64,000 nucleotides of DNA. Origin: Streptomyces sp. JJ36 (GTDB lineage: Bacteria; Actinomycetota; Actinomycetes; Streptomycetales; Streptomycetaceae). The notes below the pieces were generated by a model, which made no database searches, had not been told where the DNA came from, and saw nothing but the letters and a program-made list of their open reading frames with translations. A program made the position numbers and the translations under genes. This document shows, one piece after another, positions 46,202 to 54,277 of the stretch (its first letter is position 1; every line of letters starts with the position of its first letter). The stretch spans positions 17,178-81,177 of the forward strand of contig NZ_JACYHE010000020.1 of NCBI RefSeq assembly GCF_021696945.1, written 5' to 3'.

Positions 46202-46920
46202 GCCGCGGGCGCGGCACCGGGGCGGGGGAGGGCCCCGGCGCCGGCCCGGGGGCGGGTTCCGTAGAGGGTGGCGACGCCGGGCACGGGGGCGGGCGCGGCG
46301 GCGAGGTCGTACCCGGGACCGCACAAGGGCCCGCACAAGGGGCCGGGCACGAGTCCGGGCACGGTGCCCGGACCGGCCTCCGCACCGGGCCCGCCACGGA
46401 GGCCGTCGACCCGGACGTCGATCTGCATGTGCCCGCCCAGCGCGCGGAGGCGGCCGGCGGGCGTGCGCTGCCGCTGCTGGCGGCGATCGCCTGCGGCGGC
46501 GCGCTGGGGGCCGTCGCCCGCCACGCCCTGGGCCGCGCTCTGCCCGTCCCCGCGGACGGCTTCCCGTGGGCGGTGCTGCTGGCCAACGGGCTGGGCTGTG
46601 CGCTGATCGGCGTGCTGATGGTGCTGATCAGCGAGGGCGGGCGGCAGGCACCGCACCCGCTGGTGCGGCCGTTCCTGGGCGTCGGGGTGCTGGGCGGGTT
46701 CACCACCTTCTCCACCTATGCCGTGGACGTCGCGCGGCTGCTGGAGGAGGACGCGCCGGGTACCGCCATGGCGTATCTCGCCGGGACCCTGGCGGGCGCA
46801 CTGGGTGCGGTCGTGCTCGGCGCGTGGGCGACGCGCGCGGTCGTACGGCGGCGCGCGCGGAGTACCGGGGGCGTACGGAGTGCCGCGGGCGCTGACGGCG
46901 ACGGGGACGGTGCCGCATGA
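46198..46920 (+). CDS. crcB: Fluoride channel CrcB/Fluc, first subunit
   Basis: 240 residues. About 95 low-complexity Gly/Ala residues precede the channel domain, which has four membrane helices and the family motifs GGALGAVARHALG, WAVLLANGLGCALIG and GFTTFSTYAVD. Fluc channels export fluoride as dual-topology dimers. GTG at 46198 overlaps the metallopeptidase stop; the true start could lie further in, nearer the channel domain. Overlaps the second crcB by 4 nt. Confidence 0.88.
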   Translation: MSRGRGTGAGEGPGAGPGAGSVEGGDAGHGGGRGGEVVPGTAQGPAQGAGHESGHGARTGLRTGPATEAVDPDVDLHVPAQRAEAAGGRALPLLAAIACGGALGAVARHALGRALPVPADGFPWAVLLANGLGCALIGVLMVLISEGGRQAPHPLVRPFLGVGVLGGFTTFSTYAVDVARLLEEDAPGTAMAYLAGTLAGALGAVVLGAWATRAVVRRRARSTGGVRSAAGADGDGDGAA

Positions 46921-47291
46921 CCTGGCTGCTGGTGGTGGCGGGCGCGGCCGTCGGGGCGCCGCTGCGCTACCTGACCGACCGCGCCGTGCAGGCCCGCCAC
47001 GACTCCGTCTTCCCCTGGGGCACCTTCGCCGTCAACGCGGCCGGAAGCCTGCTGCTCGGCGCCCTGACCGGGCTCGCCCAGGCGGGCACCGCGGGCCCGG
47101 ACACGCTGGCACTGCTCGGCACCGGGTTGTGCGGCGCGCTGACCACGTACTCCACCTTCTCCTACGAGACGCTGCGGCTGGCCGAACGCGGCGAACCGCT
47201 GCTGGCGGCGGCAAACGTGGCGGCCTCGGTGCTGGTCGCCCTGGGCGCGGTCTTCCTGGGGCTCACGCTGACGCGCGACCTGGCCTCCTGA
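46917..47291 (+). CDS. crcB: Fluoride channel CrcB/Fluc, second subunit
   Basis: 124 residues, four membrane helices: GAAVGAPLRYLTDRAV, GTFAVNAAGSLLLG, ALTTYSTFSYETLRL. The tandem with the preceding gene suggests an obligate heterodimer with fixed opposite topologies, as known for paired crcB genes in Gram-positive bacteria. ATGA overlap gives coupled translation. Confidence 0.92.
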   Translation: MTWLLVVAGAAVGAPLRYLTDRAVQARHDSVFPWGTFAVNAAGSLLLGALTGLAQAGTAGPDTLALLGTGLCGALTTYSTFSYETLRLAERGEPLLAAANVAASVLVALGAVFLGLTLTRDLAS

Positions 47292-47385
47292 CCGCCGCGA
47301 GGTCCGGGCCGTGCGGCCCGCGTCCGCGCTCCCGGGCCGGCCGCCGCGTCCCCGGGCCCCCGCACCCCCGGCCCGTGCCGCCCGC

Positions 47386-47748
47386 TCAGGCGGCCGGCCC
47401 GGACTCCGCCCTGTGGAAGGTGATCAGGGTGGGGGCGCCCTCCGGCGGGACGACCCGGACGGCGTCCTCCGCGGCGTCCCGGACGGCGACGTCGATCTCC
47501 GCCGGGTGCGGCACCATGTGCCGGAGCACGACCGGGTAGCGGGGCGGCTTCCCGCCCACGGCGACGATCACCACGTCGTCCTTCGGGTCGTAGGCGAGGG
47601 AGGAGAAGGGCAGCCGCTCGGCCTCGTACTGGTCGCCCAGCGACGGGTCCAGCACCTCGATGCTGACCAGGTGCCCCCAGTGCTCGTCGGTGATCTCCTC
47701 GAGCGCGGTCTGCCAGTCCGTCCGCTCGAGTGCTCCGCTGCCGGTCAT
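47386..47748 (-). CDS. DUF5335-like small protein
   Basis: 120 residues, soluble. LERTDWQTALEEITDEHWGHLVSIEVLD, PFSSLAYDPKDDVVIVAVGG, then VLRHMVPHPAEIDVAV resemble a small actinobacterial family I recall as DUF5335. The ATG at 47748 follows GGAAGGAG; an upstream in-frame extension is unlikely. Function unknown. Downstream of the cupin gene on the same strand. Confidence 0.75.
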   Translation of the reverse strand: MTGSGALERTDWQTALEEITDEHWGHLVSIEVLDPSLGDQYEAERLPFSSLAYDPKDDVVIVAVGGKPPRYPVVLRHMVPHPAEIDVAVRDAAEDAVRVVPPEGAPTLITFHRAESGPAA

Positions 47749-47867
47749 CGTCGGTGCTCCTTCCGGTTGCCGCCCGGGGCCCCGGAACCCGGACGGGTCC
47801 GGTCCGCCCCGGGCGCGCCCGCGTCGGCCCGGCGCAGGGTCCGGGCCCGTCCGGCCGCCCGTACGGC

Positions 47868-48374
47868 TCACTCCCCGATGAGCCGCAGCCCGTACCGTTC
47901 GGTCAGTTCGGGGACCCATTCCTCCGCATAGCTGAGGCCGTACTTCTCGCCCAGCGCGGCGCGCTCCCGCAGGAACTCCTCGGGCGCGGCACCCGACTCC
48001 ACCACGTCCCCCAGCTCGGCGAAGTACCGTTCGAAGCCGCCGGGCGAGATGATCTCCAGAATCCGTGCCGGCTCCGGCCCGGCGTTCCAGAAGGTGTGCG
48101 GAATCCCACGCGGTTTGACCAGGTAGGACCCCGGACCGGCGGTCGCCTCCTGATCCCCCACCCGGGCGCCGACCCGGCCCTGGAGCACATAGGAGAACTC
48201 GTCCTCGTGGGTGTGCATGTGCGGCGGTATGAGCCGCCCCGGCTCGATCGGGTGCTCGACCACCGCGAACCGGTCACCGGTCTCCTCGGCCCAGACCCGG
48301 AAGTCCACCCCCAGCCCTCCGAACCACACCGACCTTCCCTCGTCCGGCTCGATCACGAAACGGAAGGACCCCAT
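47868..48374 (-). CDS. Cupin-domain protein
   Basis: 168 residues, single cupin. Metal-binding motif 1 is HMHTHEDEFSYVLQG and motif 2 is PRGIPHTFWNAG. The C-terminal ~50 residues form helices outside the barrel (FAELGDVV, EKYGLSYAEEWVPEL). Could be a small dioxygenase or isomerase; substrate unknown. The ATG at 48374 follows GAGGAGG. Confidence 0.88.
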   Translation of the reverse strand: MGSFRFVIEPDEGRSVWFGGLGVDFRVWAEETGDRFAVVEHPIEPGRLIPPHMHTHEDEFSYVLQGRVGARVGDQEATAGPGSYLVKPRGIPHTFWNAGPEPARILEIISPGGFERYFAELGDVVESGAAPEEFLRERAALGEKYGLSYAEEWVPELTERYGLRLIGE

Positions 48375-48945
48375 ACCGGCCTCCTCGGTCTGCTCCGGCC
48401 ACCGCTCTCCGGCCGGTCCCGCCGTGGGGTGCCGGCCGTGGGTGCGCGCCCGGTGTGTTGTTCCGTCGGGGGAGGTGCCCGGAGCCGCCGCGGCGGCACG
48501 GGCGCCCCGGGCGCGCCATCCGGCCGGGCACGCCCCGGAGGGAGCGCCCGTACCGGCGCCGGGCGCGGCGACGACGAGGAGCCGACACAGCGTCCGGCCC
48601 GCCCGGCGGGCAACGCCTCCCGGGCCACCGCCCACGTACCGCGGCCCGGGAACCGTCGCACCGGGCTTCCTCGGGCGCTGCGACGGTACGGGGACCCGGC
48701 CGGTCCTCCCGGGGAGCGCCGGCCGTCTCCGGCGACGTGGCGTCGGTGGCGCCGGTGGTGTCGATGCCCGTCCTCTCCACGATTGCTCCGCGTTGCGAGC
48801 AGGGTCAAGGGCGGCCGGTACCGGCCCACGGCCGTGGGCCGGGAGTGCCCGGCAGGGCGTGTCCTCCGTCGCTCCCGGGGAGTTGGGCACGGCACGCCCG
48901 ACCCCGTCCGGCCCGCCCCTGACGCCCGCAGCCCCGGAGGACGCC
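48375..48945. other. Divergent intergenic region, no supported gene
   Basis: 570 bases between the cupin gene (minus) and a lipoprotein gene (plus), so it should contain two divergent promoters. Reading frames on both strands are Arg/Pro/Gly-rich and mutually overlapping, with no ribosome site or similarity. Confidence 0.45.
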
Positions 48946-49689
48946 GTGAGCCCCCGCCCCCGTACCGCCCCGTCGACGGCCCGGCCGCCCGCCCGCGCCG
49001 CGGCACTGCGCACCGCCGCCTCCGCCCTGCTGCTCGCCGCCGCATGCGGCGGCGCGTCCGGCTGCATGACCGTCGGCCAGGACGCGGGGGAGGGCGCACG
49101 GCGCGGTGACGGCAAGGCCCCGGCCGGGCGTACGGACGCCGAGCGCGGCGCCGGGGGCGAGGCCCGCGACGGGGGCGCGCGCCCTCATCGCGAACGGGAC
49201 GGCGAGCGCCGGGACGGGGACGAAGGCGACCGCGCGAAGCGGCGCGACGGCGCACGGGGTGCGGAGAAGGAGCGCGGCGGGGACCGTGACCAGGACGACG
49301 CGCGCCCGGGCGGCGCCTCCGCGGCGCCCGGTGGCGACCGCCCCGCCCCGGGCGCCGGCACGGCGGGCCGGGACCCCGGTCCGCCGTCTCCCGGGGGCTC
49401 CACACCCACGGCACCGCCGGACCCCACCGGCGGCCCGGGCGGCGGCGACCCCACGCAGCCCCCGCCCGAACCCTCCTCGCCCGCCCCGGGCACCTCCCCG
49501 CCCCCCGGCTCCGGCGACGGCGGCGGGGGCGACGGCGGGGGCGCCGGAGACGGCGCGGACGACGGCGGCGACGGTACGGACGGCGGGGCGTCCGGCGGCC
49601 CGGACTCCGCGCGGGAGTCCGGCCCGGAGTCCGGCGCGGCGACCGGGGTCGTGCTGCGCGGGGCGGAGCCGTCCCGCACGGCAGGCTGA
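48946..49689 (+). CDS. Low-complexity putative lipoprotein
   Basis: 247 residues. The N-terminal signal has two possible lipobox cysteines (LLLAAACGGASGC, about residues 34-40). The rest is extremely biased: a charged Arg/Asp/Glu/Gly stretch (about 45-115), a Pro/Gly/Thr part, and a Gly/Asp-rich part. Probably a disordered envelope protein. The GTG at 48946 follows GGAGG. Coding is likely because the frame stays open with a plausible signal, but GC-rich composition makes this less certain. Confidence 0.55.
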   Translation: MSPRPRTAPSTARPPARAAALRTAASALLLAAACGGASGCMTVGQDAGEGARRGDGKAPAGRTDAERGAGGEARDGGARPHRERDGERRDGDEGDRAKRRDGARGAEKERGGDRDQDDARPGGASAAPGGDRPAPGAGTAGRDPGPPSPGGSTPTAPPDPTGGPGGGDPTQPPPEPSSPAPGTSPPPGSGDGGGGDGGGAGDGADDGGDGTDGGASGGPDSARESGPESGAATGVVLRGAEPSRTAG

Positions 49690-49874
49690 CGGCGCGCTCC
49701 ACCGGGCACCCCGTGTGACGCGAGACACCCGCGTCGCCGGCCGCCTCCCCGCCCGCCGGCCCCGTCGCGTGCCGTACGCTGGTCGGGACCCCGTTCGGCG
49801 GACACACAGTGCCCGGTGGCACTGTGCGGCACCGCGCGGGGCCTGCGAGCGCCCTCCGGCCGCCCCGTACTCGT
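49690..49874. other. Intergenic region before the DEAD-box gene, with hairpin
   Basis: No gene. A 9-bp perfect dyad CACAGTGCC-CGGT-GGCACTGTG lies at 49805-49826; it may terminate the lipoprotein transcript or act as an operator for the helicase promoter just downstream. Confidence 0.45.
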
Positions 49875-49904
49875 TTGCGCGGGCGCCCTCGGGGTGCGTA
49901 TGAT
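49875..49904 (+). promoter_or_regulatory. Promoter candidate for the DEAD-box helicase gene
   Basis: TTGCGC (49875-49880), 18-base spacer, TATGAT (49899-49904). The -10 is close to consensus. The implied leader is about 150 bases and begins near a run of GATC repeats (TGATCGTAGATCGTTTGATC). A long leader is usual for cold-inducible helicase genes. Confidence 0.5.
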
Positions 49905-50058
49905 CGTAGATCGTTTGATCCCATTTGCCCGGCGCCCCCACCGAAGCGCGCCGCGTGGCGCGTTCCTTCCCTGCCGTGGCTGATCCGCATCGAGGCGGTC
50001 GAGTTCTCACACGGAGTTATGGGCGCGTGCCGATGACTCCGGAAGGTTTGTAATCCGC

Positions 50059-51978
50059 ATGTCCGTCGCTGCCCCCGAGGCCGTACTGCTCGACGACGAG
50101 AAGACCACCACCTTCGCCGACCTCGGCCTCCCCGGCCAGGTCGTCCGCAAGCTCGCCGAGAACGGCGTCACCACCCCCTTCCCCATCCAGGCCGCCACCA
50201 TCCCGGACGCGCTGGCCGGCAAGGACATCCTCGGCCGCGGCCGCACCGGCTCCGGCAAGACGCTCTCCTTCGGCCTGCCGCTGCTCGCCCGGCTGACCGG
50301 CGGCCGCACCGAGCGGAAGCGCCCCCGCGGCCTGATCCTCACGCCCACCCGCGAGTTGGCGATGCAGGTGTCCGACGCGCTGCAGCCGTACGGCGACACG
50401 CTCGGCCTGCGGTTCAAGGTCGTCTGCGGCGGCACCTCGATGGGGAATCAGATCGCCGCCCTGGAGCGCGGGGTGGACATCCTCGTCGCCACCCCGGGCC
50501 GGCTGCGGGACATCATCAACCGCGGCGCCTGCTCGCTGGACGACGTCGAGGTCGCCGTGCTCGACGAGGCCGACCAGATGTCCGACCTGGGCTTCCTCCC
50601 CGAGGTCACCGAGCTGCTGGACCTCATCCCCGAGGGCGGCCAGCGGATGCTCTTCTCCGCCACCATGGAGAAGGAAATCGGCACCCTCGTCGAGCGCTAC
50701 CTCGTCGACCCGGTCAGCCACGAGGTGGACGCCGCACAGGGCGCCGTCACCACGATGACCCACCACGTGCTGGTCGTGAAGCCGCGCGACAAGGCCCCGG
50801 TCACCGCCGCCATCGCCGCCCGCAAGGGCCGCACCATCATCTTCGTACGGACCCAGCTCGGCGCCGACCGCGTCGCCGAGCAGCTCCGGGAGGCCGGCGT
50901 ACGGGCCGACGCCCTGCACGGCGGCATGACCCAGGGCGCCCGGACCCGTACCCTCGCCGACTTCAAGGACGGCAAGGCCGACACGCTGGTCGCCACCGAC
51001 GTCGCCGCCCGCGGCATCCACGTCGACGGCATCGACCTGGTGCTCAACGTCGACCCGGCCGGGGACCACAAGGACTACCTGCACCGCTCCGGGCGTACGG
51101 CCCGCGCGGGCGAGTCCGGCACCGTCGTCTCGCTGGCCCTGCCGCACCAGCGGCGGCAGATCTTCCGGCTGATGGAGGACGCGGGCGTCGACGCCTCGCG
51201 GCACATCATCGGGCGCGGCGACGTCTTCGACGACGACGTGGCCCGCATCACCGGCGCCCGTTCGCTCACCGAGGTGCAGGCCGAGGCCGCCGCGAACACC
51301 GCCAAGCAGGCGGAGCGCGAGGCCAAGCAGCTCGCCCGGCAGCTCGAGCAGGCACAGCGGCACGCCGCCGAACTCCGCGAGGAGGCCGACCGGCTGACCG
51401 CCCGCGCGGCCCGCGAGCGCGGCGACGACCCGGAGGAGGCCGTCGCCCGCGCCGCCGAAGCCCTGGCCGCCGAGGCCGAGGCCGAGGCCCGCGCGGAGGC
51501 GGAGGCCGAGCGGCGGCGCGAGGAGCGCCGGCGCCAGGAGGAGCAGCAGCGGCGCGAGCGCAAGCGTGAGGAGCGCGCGGGGCAGGACGGCCGCGGGGAC
51601 CGCGGCGACCGCAACGGCGCGTACGACCGGCGTGGACACGGGCGGCGCGACGGGCGGCCCTTCGAGCGCCGGGACGACGCCCGGGGCGAGCGCGGGGAGC
51701 GCGGCGACCGTGGGGAGCGTGCCGACCGCGGCTTCCGGCGCGACGACCGGCGCCCGTACGGGCAGAGCCGGCGGGACGGCGAGCGCGGTGGCTTCCGCCG
51801 GGACGACCGGCGGGACGGCGAGCGCCGCCCGTACGGCCGCGGCGACCGCCGCGACGAGCGGCGCCCGTACGGCCGCAGCCGCGACGACCACCGCGGCGGC
51901 TCCTTCCACCGCGGCTCCGGCTCCGGCGCCGGAGCGGGACGCCGCACCGACAAGCCCCGCTGGAAGCGCAACGGCTGA
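50059..51978 (+). CDS. DEAD-box RNA helicase
   Basis: 639 residues. Motifs: Q motif region TPFPIQAATIPDAL, Walker A GRTGSGKT (61-68), PTRELAMQ, TPGRL, DEAD (VLDEADQM, about residue 170), SAT, IIFVRTQ, ATDVAARGIHV, HRSGRTARAG. After the ATPase core there is a long charged coiled-coil (about 410-510), then an Arg/Asp/Gly-rich tail with repeated RRPYG and RRDG units. That tail is an RNA-binding extension typical of actinobacterial DEAD-box proteins. Likely role in ribosome assembly or mRNA unwinding in the cold. Confidence 0.95.
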   Translation: MSVAAPEAVLLDDEKTTTFADLGLPGQVVRKLAENGVTTPFPIQAATIPDALAGKDILGRGRTGSGKTLSFGLPLLARLTGGRTERKRPRGLILTPTRELAMQVSDALQPYGDTLGLRFKVVCGGTSMGNQIAALERGVDILVATPGRLRDIINRGACSLDDVEVAVLDEADQMSDLGFLPEVTELLDLIPEGGQRMLFSATMEKEIGTLVERYLVDPVSHEVDAAQGAVTTMTHHVLVVKPRDKAPVTAAIAARKGRTIIFVRTQLGADRVAEQLREAGVRADALHGGMTQGARTRTLADFKDGKADTLVATDVAARGIHVDGIDLVLNVDPAGDHKDYLHRSGRTARAGESGTVVSLALPHQRRQIFRLMEDAGVDASRHIIGRGDVFDDDVARITGARSLTEVQAEAAANTAKQAEREAKQLARQLEQAQRHAAELREEADRLTARAARERGDDPEEAVARAAEALAAEAEAEARAEAEAERRREERRRQEEQQRRERKREERAGQDGRGDRGDRNGAYDRRGHGRRDGRPFERRDDARGERGERGDRGERADRGFRRDDRRPYGQSRRDGERGGFRRDDRRDGERRPYGRGDRRDERRPYGRSRDDHRGGSFHRGSGSGAGAGRRTDKPRWKRNG

Positions 51979-52036
51979 CCGGACGTCACGGGCCCGCCCA
52001 GGGCCCTGGCCCGGCGCCTGCCCGGCACCCACCGAC

Positions 52037-52067
52037 GGCCCGGCCGTGCCTCCGGCACGGCCGGGCC
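52037..52067 (+). terminator. Hairpin terminator after DEAD-box gene
   Basis: GGCCCGGCCGTGCC-TCC-GGCACGGCCGGGCC, a 14-bp perfect stem with 3-base loop, about 60 bases past the stop. Confidence 0.8.
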
Positions 52068-52184
52068 GCGGCGTGTGCGGGGCCGCGGCCGTTCCGGGGC
52101 GCGGCTTCCGTGCCCGCCGCCGCGCCGGTACGGGCGTACGCGTGCCTCTCCCGCGTTCCCGGCCGGTGCCGCGGCCTCTTTGCC

Positions 52185-52257
52185 GATCTTGTACCGGTCG
52201 ACGGGAAGCCCATACTCCGGGGCGGAACGTGGGCTTCCCGTGGACCGGTACAAGATC
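52185..52257. repeat. Palindromic hairpin element, copy 3
   Basis: Arms GATCTTGTACCGGTCGACGG... and ...CCGTGGACCGGTACAAGATC give a 28-bp stem with one mismatch and a 17-base loop. Compared with copies 1 and 2 the outer arm has T-to-C (with the matching A-to-G on the other side) and the inner stem is entirely different, but pairing is kept. It lies between the DEAD-box terminator and tRNA-Lys. Confidence 0.85.
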
Positions 52258-52387
52258 CACTCCGGTCGGCCGCCCCGGCCCTCCCGGCCCCGGAGAGCAG
52301 GGCACCCGTACCCTGTCCCCTCGCGCACGCGGCACCGCGCCGAATGCCTTCGGAGATCGGCAGGGGCCCGGGCTATGCTGCGGGGGC

Positions 52388-52460
52388 GGGCCGTTAGCTC
52401 AATTGGCAGAGCAGTGGACTTTTAATCCATTGGTTGTGGGTTCGAGTCCCACACGGCCTA
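52388..52460 (+). tRNA. tRNA-Lys(TTT)
   Basis: 73-nt cloverleaf: acceptor GGGCCGT/ACGGCCT (one G-T pair), D-loop AATTGGCA, anticodon loop CTTTTAA (TTT), T-loop TTCGAGT, discriminator A. The following DNA is of accessory type, so this tRNA is a candidate integration site. Confidence 0.95.
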
Positions 52461-52466
52461 CCGGGA

Positions 52467-52499
52467 AGGGCCAGCTCAGGGCGGACCTGGGCTGGCCCT
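52467..52499 (+). terminator. Terminator after tRNA-Lys
   Basis: AGGGCCAGCTCAGG pairs with CCTGGGCTGGCCCT across a 5-base loop (one mismatch), starting 7 bases past the tRNA. Confidence 0.75.
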
Positions 52500-52630
52500 C
52501 GCGGCGTTGCGGGGGCGGTAGGAGGGCGAGTGCTCGGCCGTGCCCAGCCGAAGTGCAAGCGATCATGCACGGGGAAGCCCCGCCCGGCCGCGACGGGGAA
52601 CGCGGACGGACGGGGCTGGCAGGGGCGGGA

Positions 52631-52882
52631 CTACGCCGCCTCTCCCTTCGGAGGGATCACGAAGCCGCGGGTCGGCCCCGAGCGTTCCGGGGCGTCGGGC
52701 TGTACGTGGCGGGCCACGGTCGCGAGCACGTCCGCGGTGATGTCCTGCCGCGTGTCAGGGTCGGCCTTGTCGTACACGGCCCACGCTCCCGCGGTGTCCT
52801 CCGGGTCCGTGGGTGCGACGACGCCCTCGATCCCGTAGGCCCGCAGTAGCGCGTCGACGTGCCTCGCCTGGTCCGGTCCCAT
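52631..52882 (-). CDS. Small hypothetical protein
   Basis: 83 residues, soluble: RHVDALLRAYGIEGVVAPTDPEDTAGAWAVYD, then DTRQDITADVLATVARHV. The ATG at 52882 follows GAGAGGA. No family recognised. It is downstream of the frameshifted gene on the same strand, 30 bases away, and may belong to the same accessory unit. Confidence 0.65.
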   Translation of the reverse strand: MGPDQARHVDALLRAYGIEGVVAPTDPEDTAGAWAVYDKADPDTRQDITADVLATVARHVQPDAPERSGPTRGFVIPPKGEAA

Positions 52883-52912
52883 GGTGGTGTCCTCTCTCGG
52901 TGTGCGACGCGG

Positions 52913-53382
52913 TCAGCCGCCGTGCGTACCGCAGTTACCCGGCCGGATGGGGCCGCAGCCGCCCGGCTTCGGCGTGTGCGAGCAGTTCGCCGCCACGGCG
53001 ACGAGGCCGCGGTCCGGGCGGTCCACAGCTCGTGGTCCGGGGTGTGGCCGGCTTCCTCCATCAGCGCCACGGTACGCGTGAGGGTGTTCTCGTCGTAGCG
53101 GGTCGTGTCGGGCCGCTCGGGGTAGTGGTGGACGAACCTGCCGGCCTTCTCGCACAGGTGCGCGTACAGGGGGGTGTGCAGGATCAGGGCGTGCCAGCCC
53201 TCGTCCACCACGCGGGACGGCGCGACGGCGAGGGTGGGGAACTGGGCGCAGGTGGCGACGAACTTGGTGGCCTCGTCGACGATGCGGCGTGCGGTGTCCT
53301 CGGCCATGCCGTCGTTGTTGTCGAGCACGGTGGCGATGACGTCGGCGCGCTGGGTGTCGGTGAGTAAGGTGCGGGTGTCCAT
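52913..53382 (-). pseudogene. Glycine-rich-domain-like (DUF1399-type) gene with a frameshift
   Basis: The start at 53382 reads MDTRTLLTDTQRADVIATVL, then ARRIVDEATKFVATCAQFP, VVDEGWHALILHTPLYAHLC, GRFVHHYPERPD and PDHELWTA. This is a known small Streptomyces family with its conserved VDEGWHALILHT. The expected cysteine-rich end (VAANCSHTPKPGGCGPIRPG) continues in another frame to a stop at 52913. The switch falls near 53000, in rc GCCTCGTCGCCGTGGCGG: one extra G after TCGCCG would restore the family reading. As given, the frame runs on past the stop into unrelated Arg-rich sequence. Either a true one-base deletion or a sequencing error. Confidence 0.7.
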
Positions 53383-53473
53383 CGTTCTCCTTGGGTGGGT
53401 TCGGTGGTGCTCCGCCCCTTCGCCGGGCTCCTTTCCTTGGCGGGGATGAGCCGTCCGGGGAAGGGGCGGGGGT

Positions 53474-53563
53474 CTATGCGTGGGGGTCGGCGTAGACGAG
53501 CAGCCAGGCGACCAGGCCGCCGACGACGAGCACGTAGGCGGCGACCGCTGCCCACTGCTTCAC
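53474..53563 (-). CDS. 29-residue single-span membrane peptide
   Basis: VKQWAAVAAYVLVVGGLVAW then LLVYADPHA: one hydrophobic helix flanked by Lys and Asp. Its GTG start (53561-53563) overlaps the TGA of the preceding 63-residue gene (GTGA), and GAGGG lies upstream, so it is probably translated by coupling. Last gene of a three-gene set (136, 63 and 29 residues). Confidence 0.55.
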   Translation of the reverse strand: MKQWAAVAAYVLVVGGLVAWLLVYADPHA

Positions 53564-53751
53564 GACGTCGCCCTCGGGCGGGACCACGGGAGGGGGCCGT
53601 GCTGCCGCTCGATCTCCCGGGCGTGCGTCGGGCAGGCGTAGATCCGGCCGCAGCGTGGTCCGGGGCTGGGGCCGTCGGCGGTGCCGCCGCTGGTCTCGTG
53701 CACCACCACAGTGCCGGGCGCGGGGCAGCGGACGCAGCGCGGCCCGGTCAC
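53560..53751 (-). CDS. Small cysteine-rich protein, zinc-ribbon-like
   Basis: 63 residues with CVRCPAPG near the N-terminus and CGRIYACPTH in the middle, two knuckles that could hold one zinc. The GTG at 53751 overlaps the TGA of the 136-residue gene (GTGA). No family assigned. Confidence 0.6.
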   Translation of the reverse strand: MTGPRCVRCPAPGTVVVHETSGGTADGPSPGPRCGRIYACPTHAREIERQHGPLPWSRPRATS

Positions 53752-54158
53752 AGCCGTGCCGCCGCATCCGGCGGGTACCGGTCGGTGATGACCGTGGCGA
53801 GGGCGGCGTGCAGCCGGACCGGGTCGGTGTAGAGGCGGCCGCCGCCGACGAGGGGGAGCCAGTACGGGCCGGGCCCGCCCTCGCGGCCCTCGGGCGGGAC
53901 CTCGATCCAGCAGGCCGGGCCGTAGGTGTCGATGTCGGGCAGCCGCGGCCAGGAGGCGGCCGCGCCCACGCACAGCAGCCAGTACAGCTCCCCGCGGTAG
54001 GGGTCGCGGATGACGGCCCCGGAGTCGCAGCCCAGCGCTTCAAGTGCGGGGCGCCCGAGGTGCGCCGGTGCCTTCACGGCGTCCCAGTGCACGCCGGCAG
54101 GCTGCATCTGCGAGTCCGGGCCGGGCGGTGGGGCCCAGGATCGTGCAGTGGTTCCCAT
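53748..54158 (-). CDS. Hypothetical protein divergent from the XRE regulator
   Basis: 136 residues: HWDAVKAPAHLGRPALEALGCDSGAVIRDPYRGELYWLLC, then TYGPACWIEVPPEG. The WDAVxxP...G...L pattern recurs, as I recall, in small Streptomyces proteins found near transcriptional regulators and integrated elements; function unknown. The ATG at 54158 follows GGAG; an upstream GTG is less likely. First gene of the coupled trio. Confidence 0.7.
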   Translation of the reverse strand: MGTTARSWAPPPGPDSQMQPAGVHWDAVKAPAHLGRPALEALGCDSGAVIRDPYRGELYWLLCVGAAASWPRLPDIDTYGPACWIEVPPEGREGGPGPYWLPLVGGGRLYTDPVRLHAALATVITDRYPPDAAARL

Positions 54159-54220
54159 GGCTACTCCGTCGCTCACGCCGATTCGTTGCGTGAAGACTTA
54201 ACTGCGCAGCGCGACAGCTC

Positions 54221-54228
54221 CGGTACCG
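54221..54228. promoter_or_regulatory. CGGTACCG palindrome in a divergent promoter region
   Basis: The 119 bases between the hypothetical trio (minus) and the XRE/TPR regulator (plus) contain the perfect palindrome CGGTACCG, 50 bases before the regulator start, and CTGCGCAG at about 54202. Either could be the regulator's operator. Confidence 0.3.
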
Positions 54229-54277
54229 TTGAGCAGACGGGGAACCGTGAAAGCCATGAAACTGTCGGGAGTTCACC

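Noticed and set aside
51600..51900. Tandem DNA repeat in the 3' part of the DEAD-box gene
   Set aside because: The repetition reflects the Arg/Gly/Asp-rich RNA-binding tail in frame, not a separate element.
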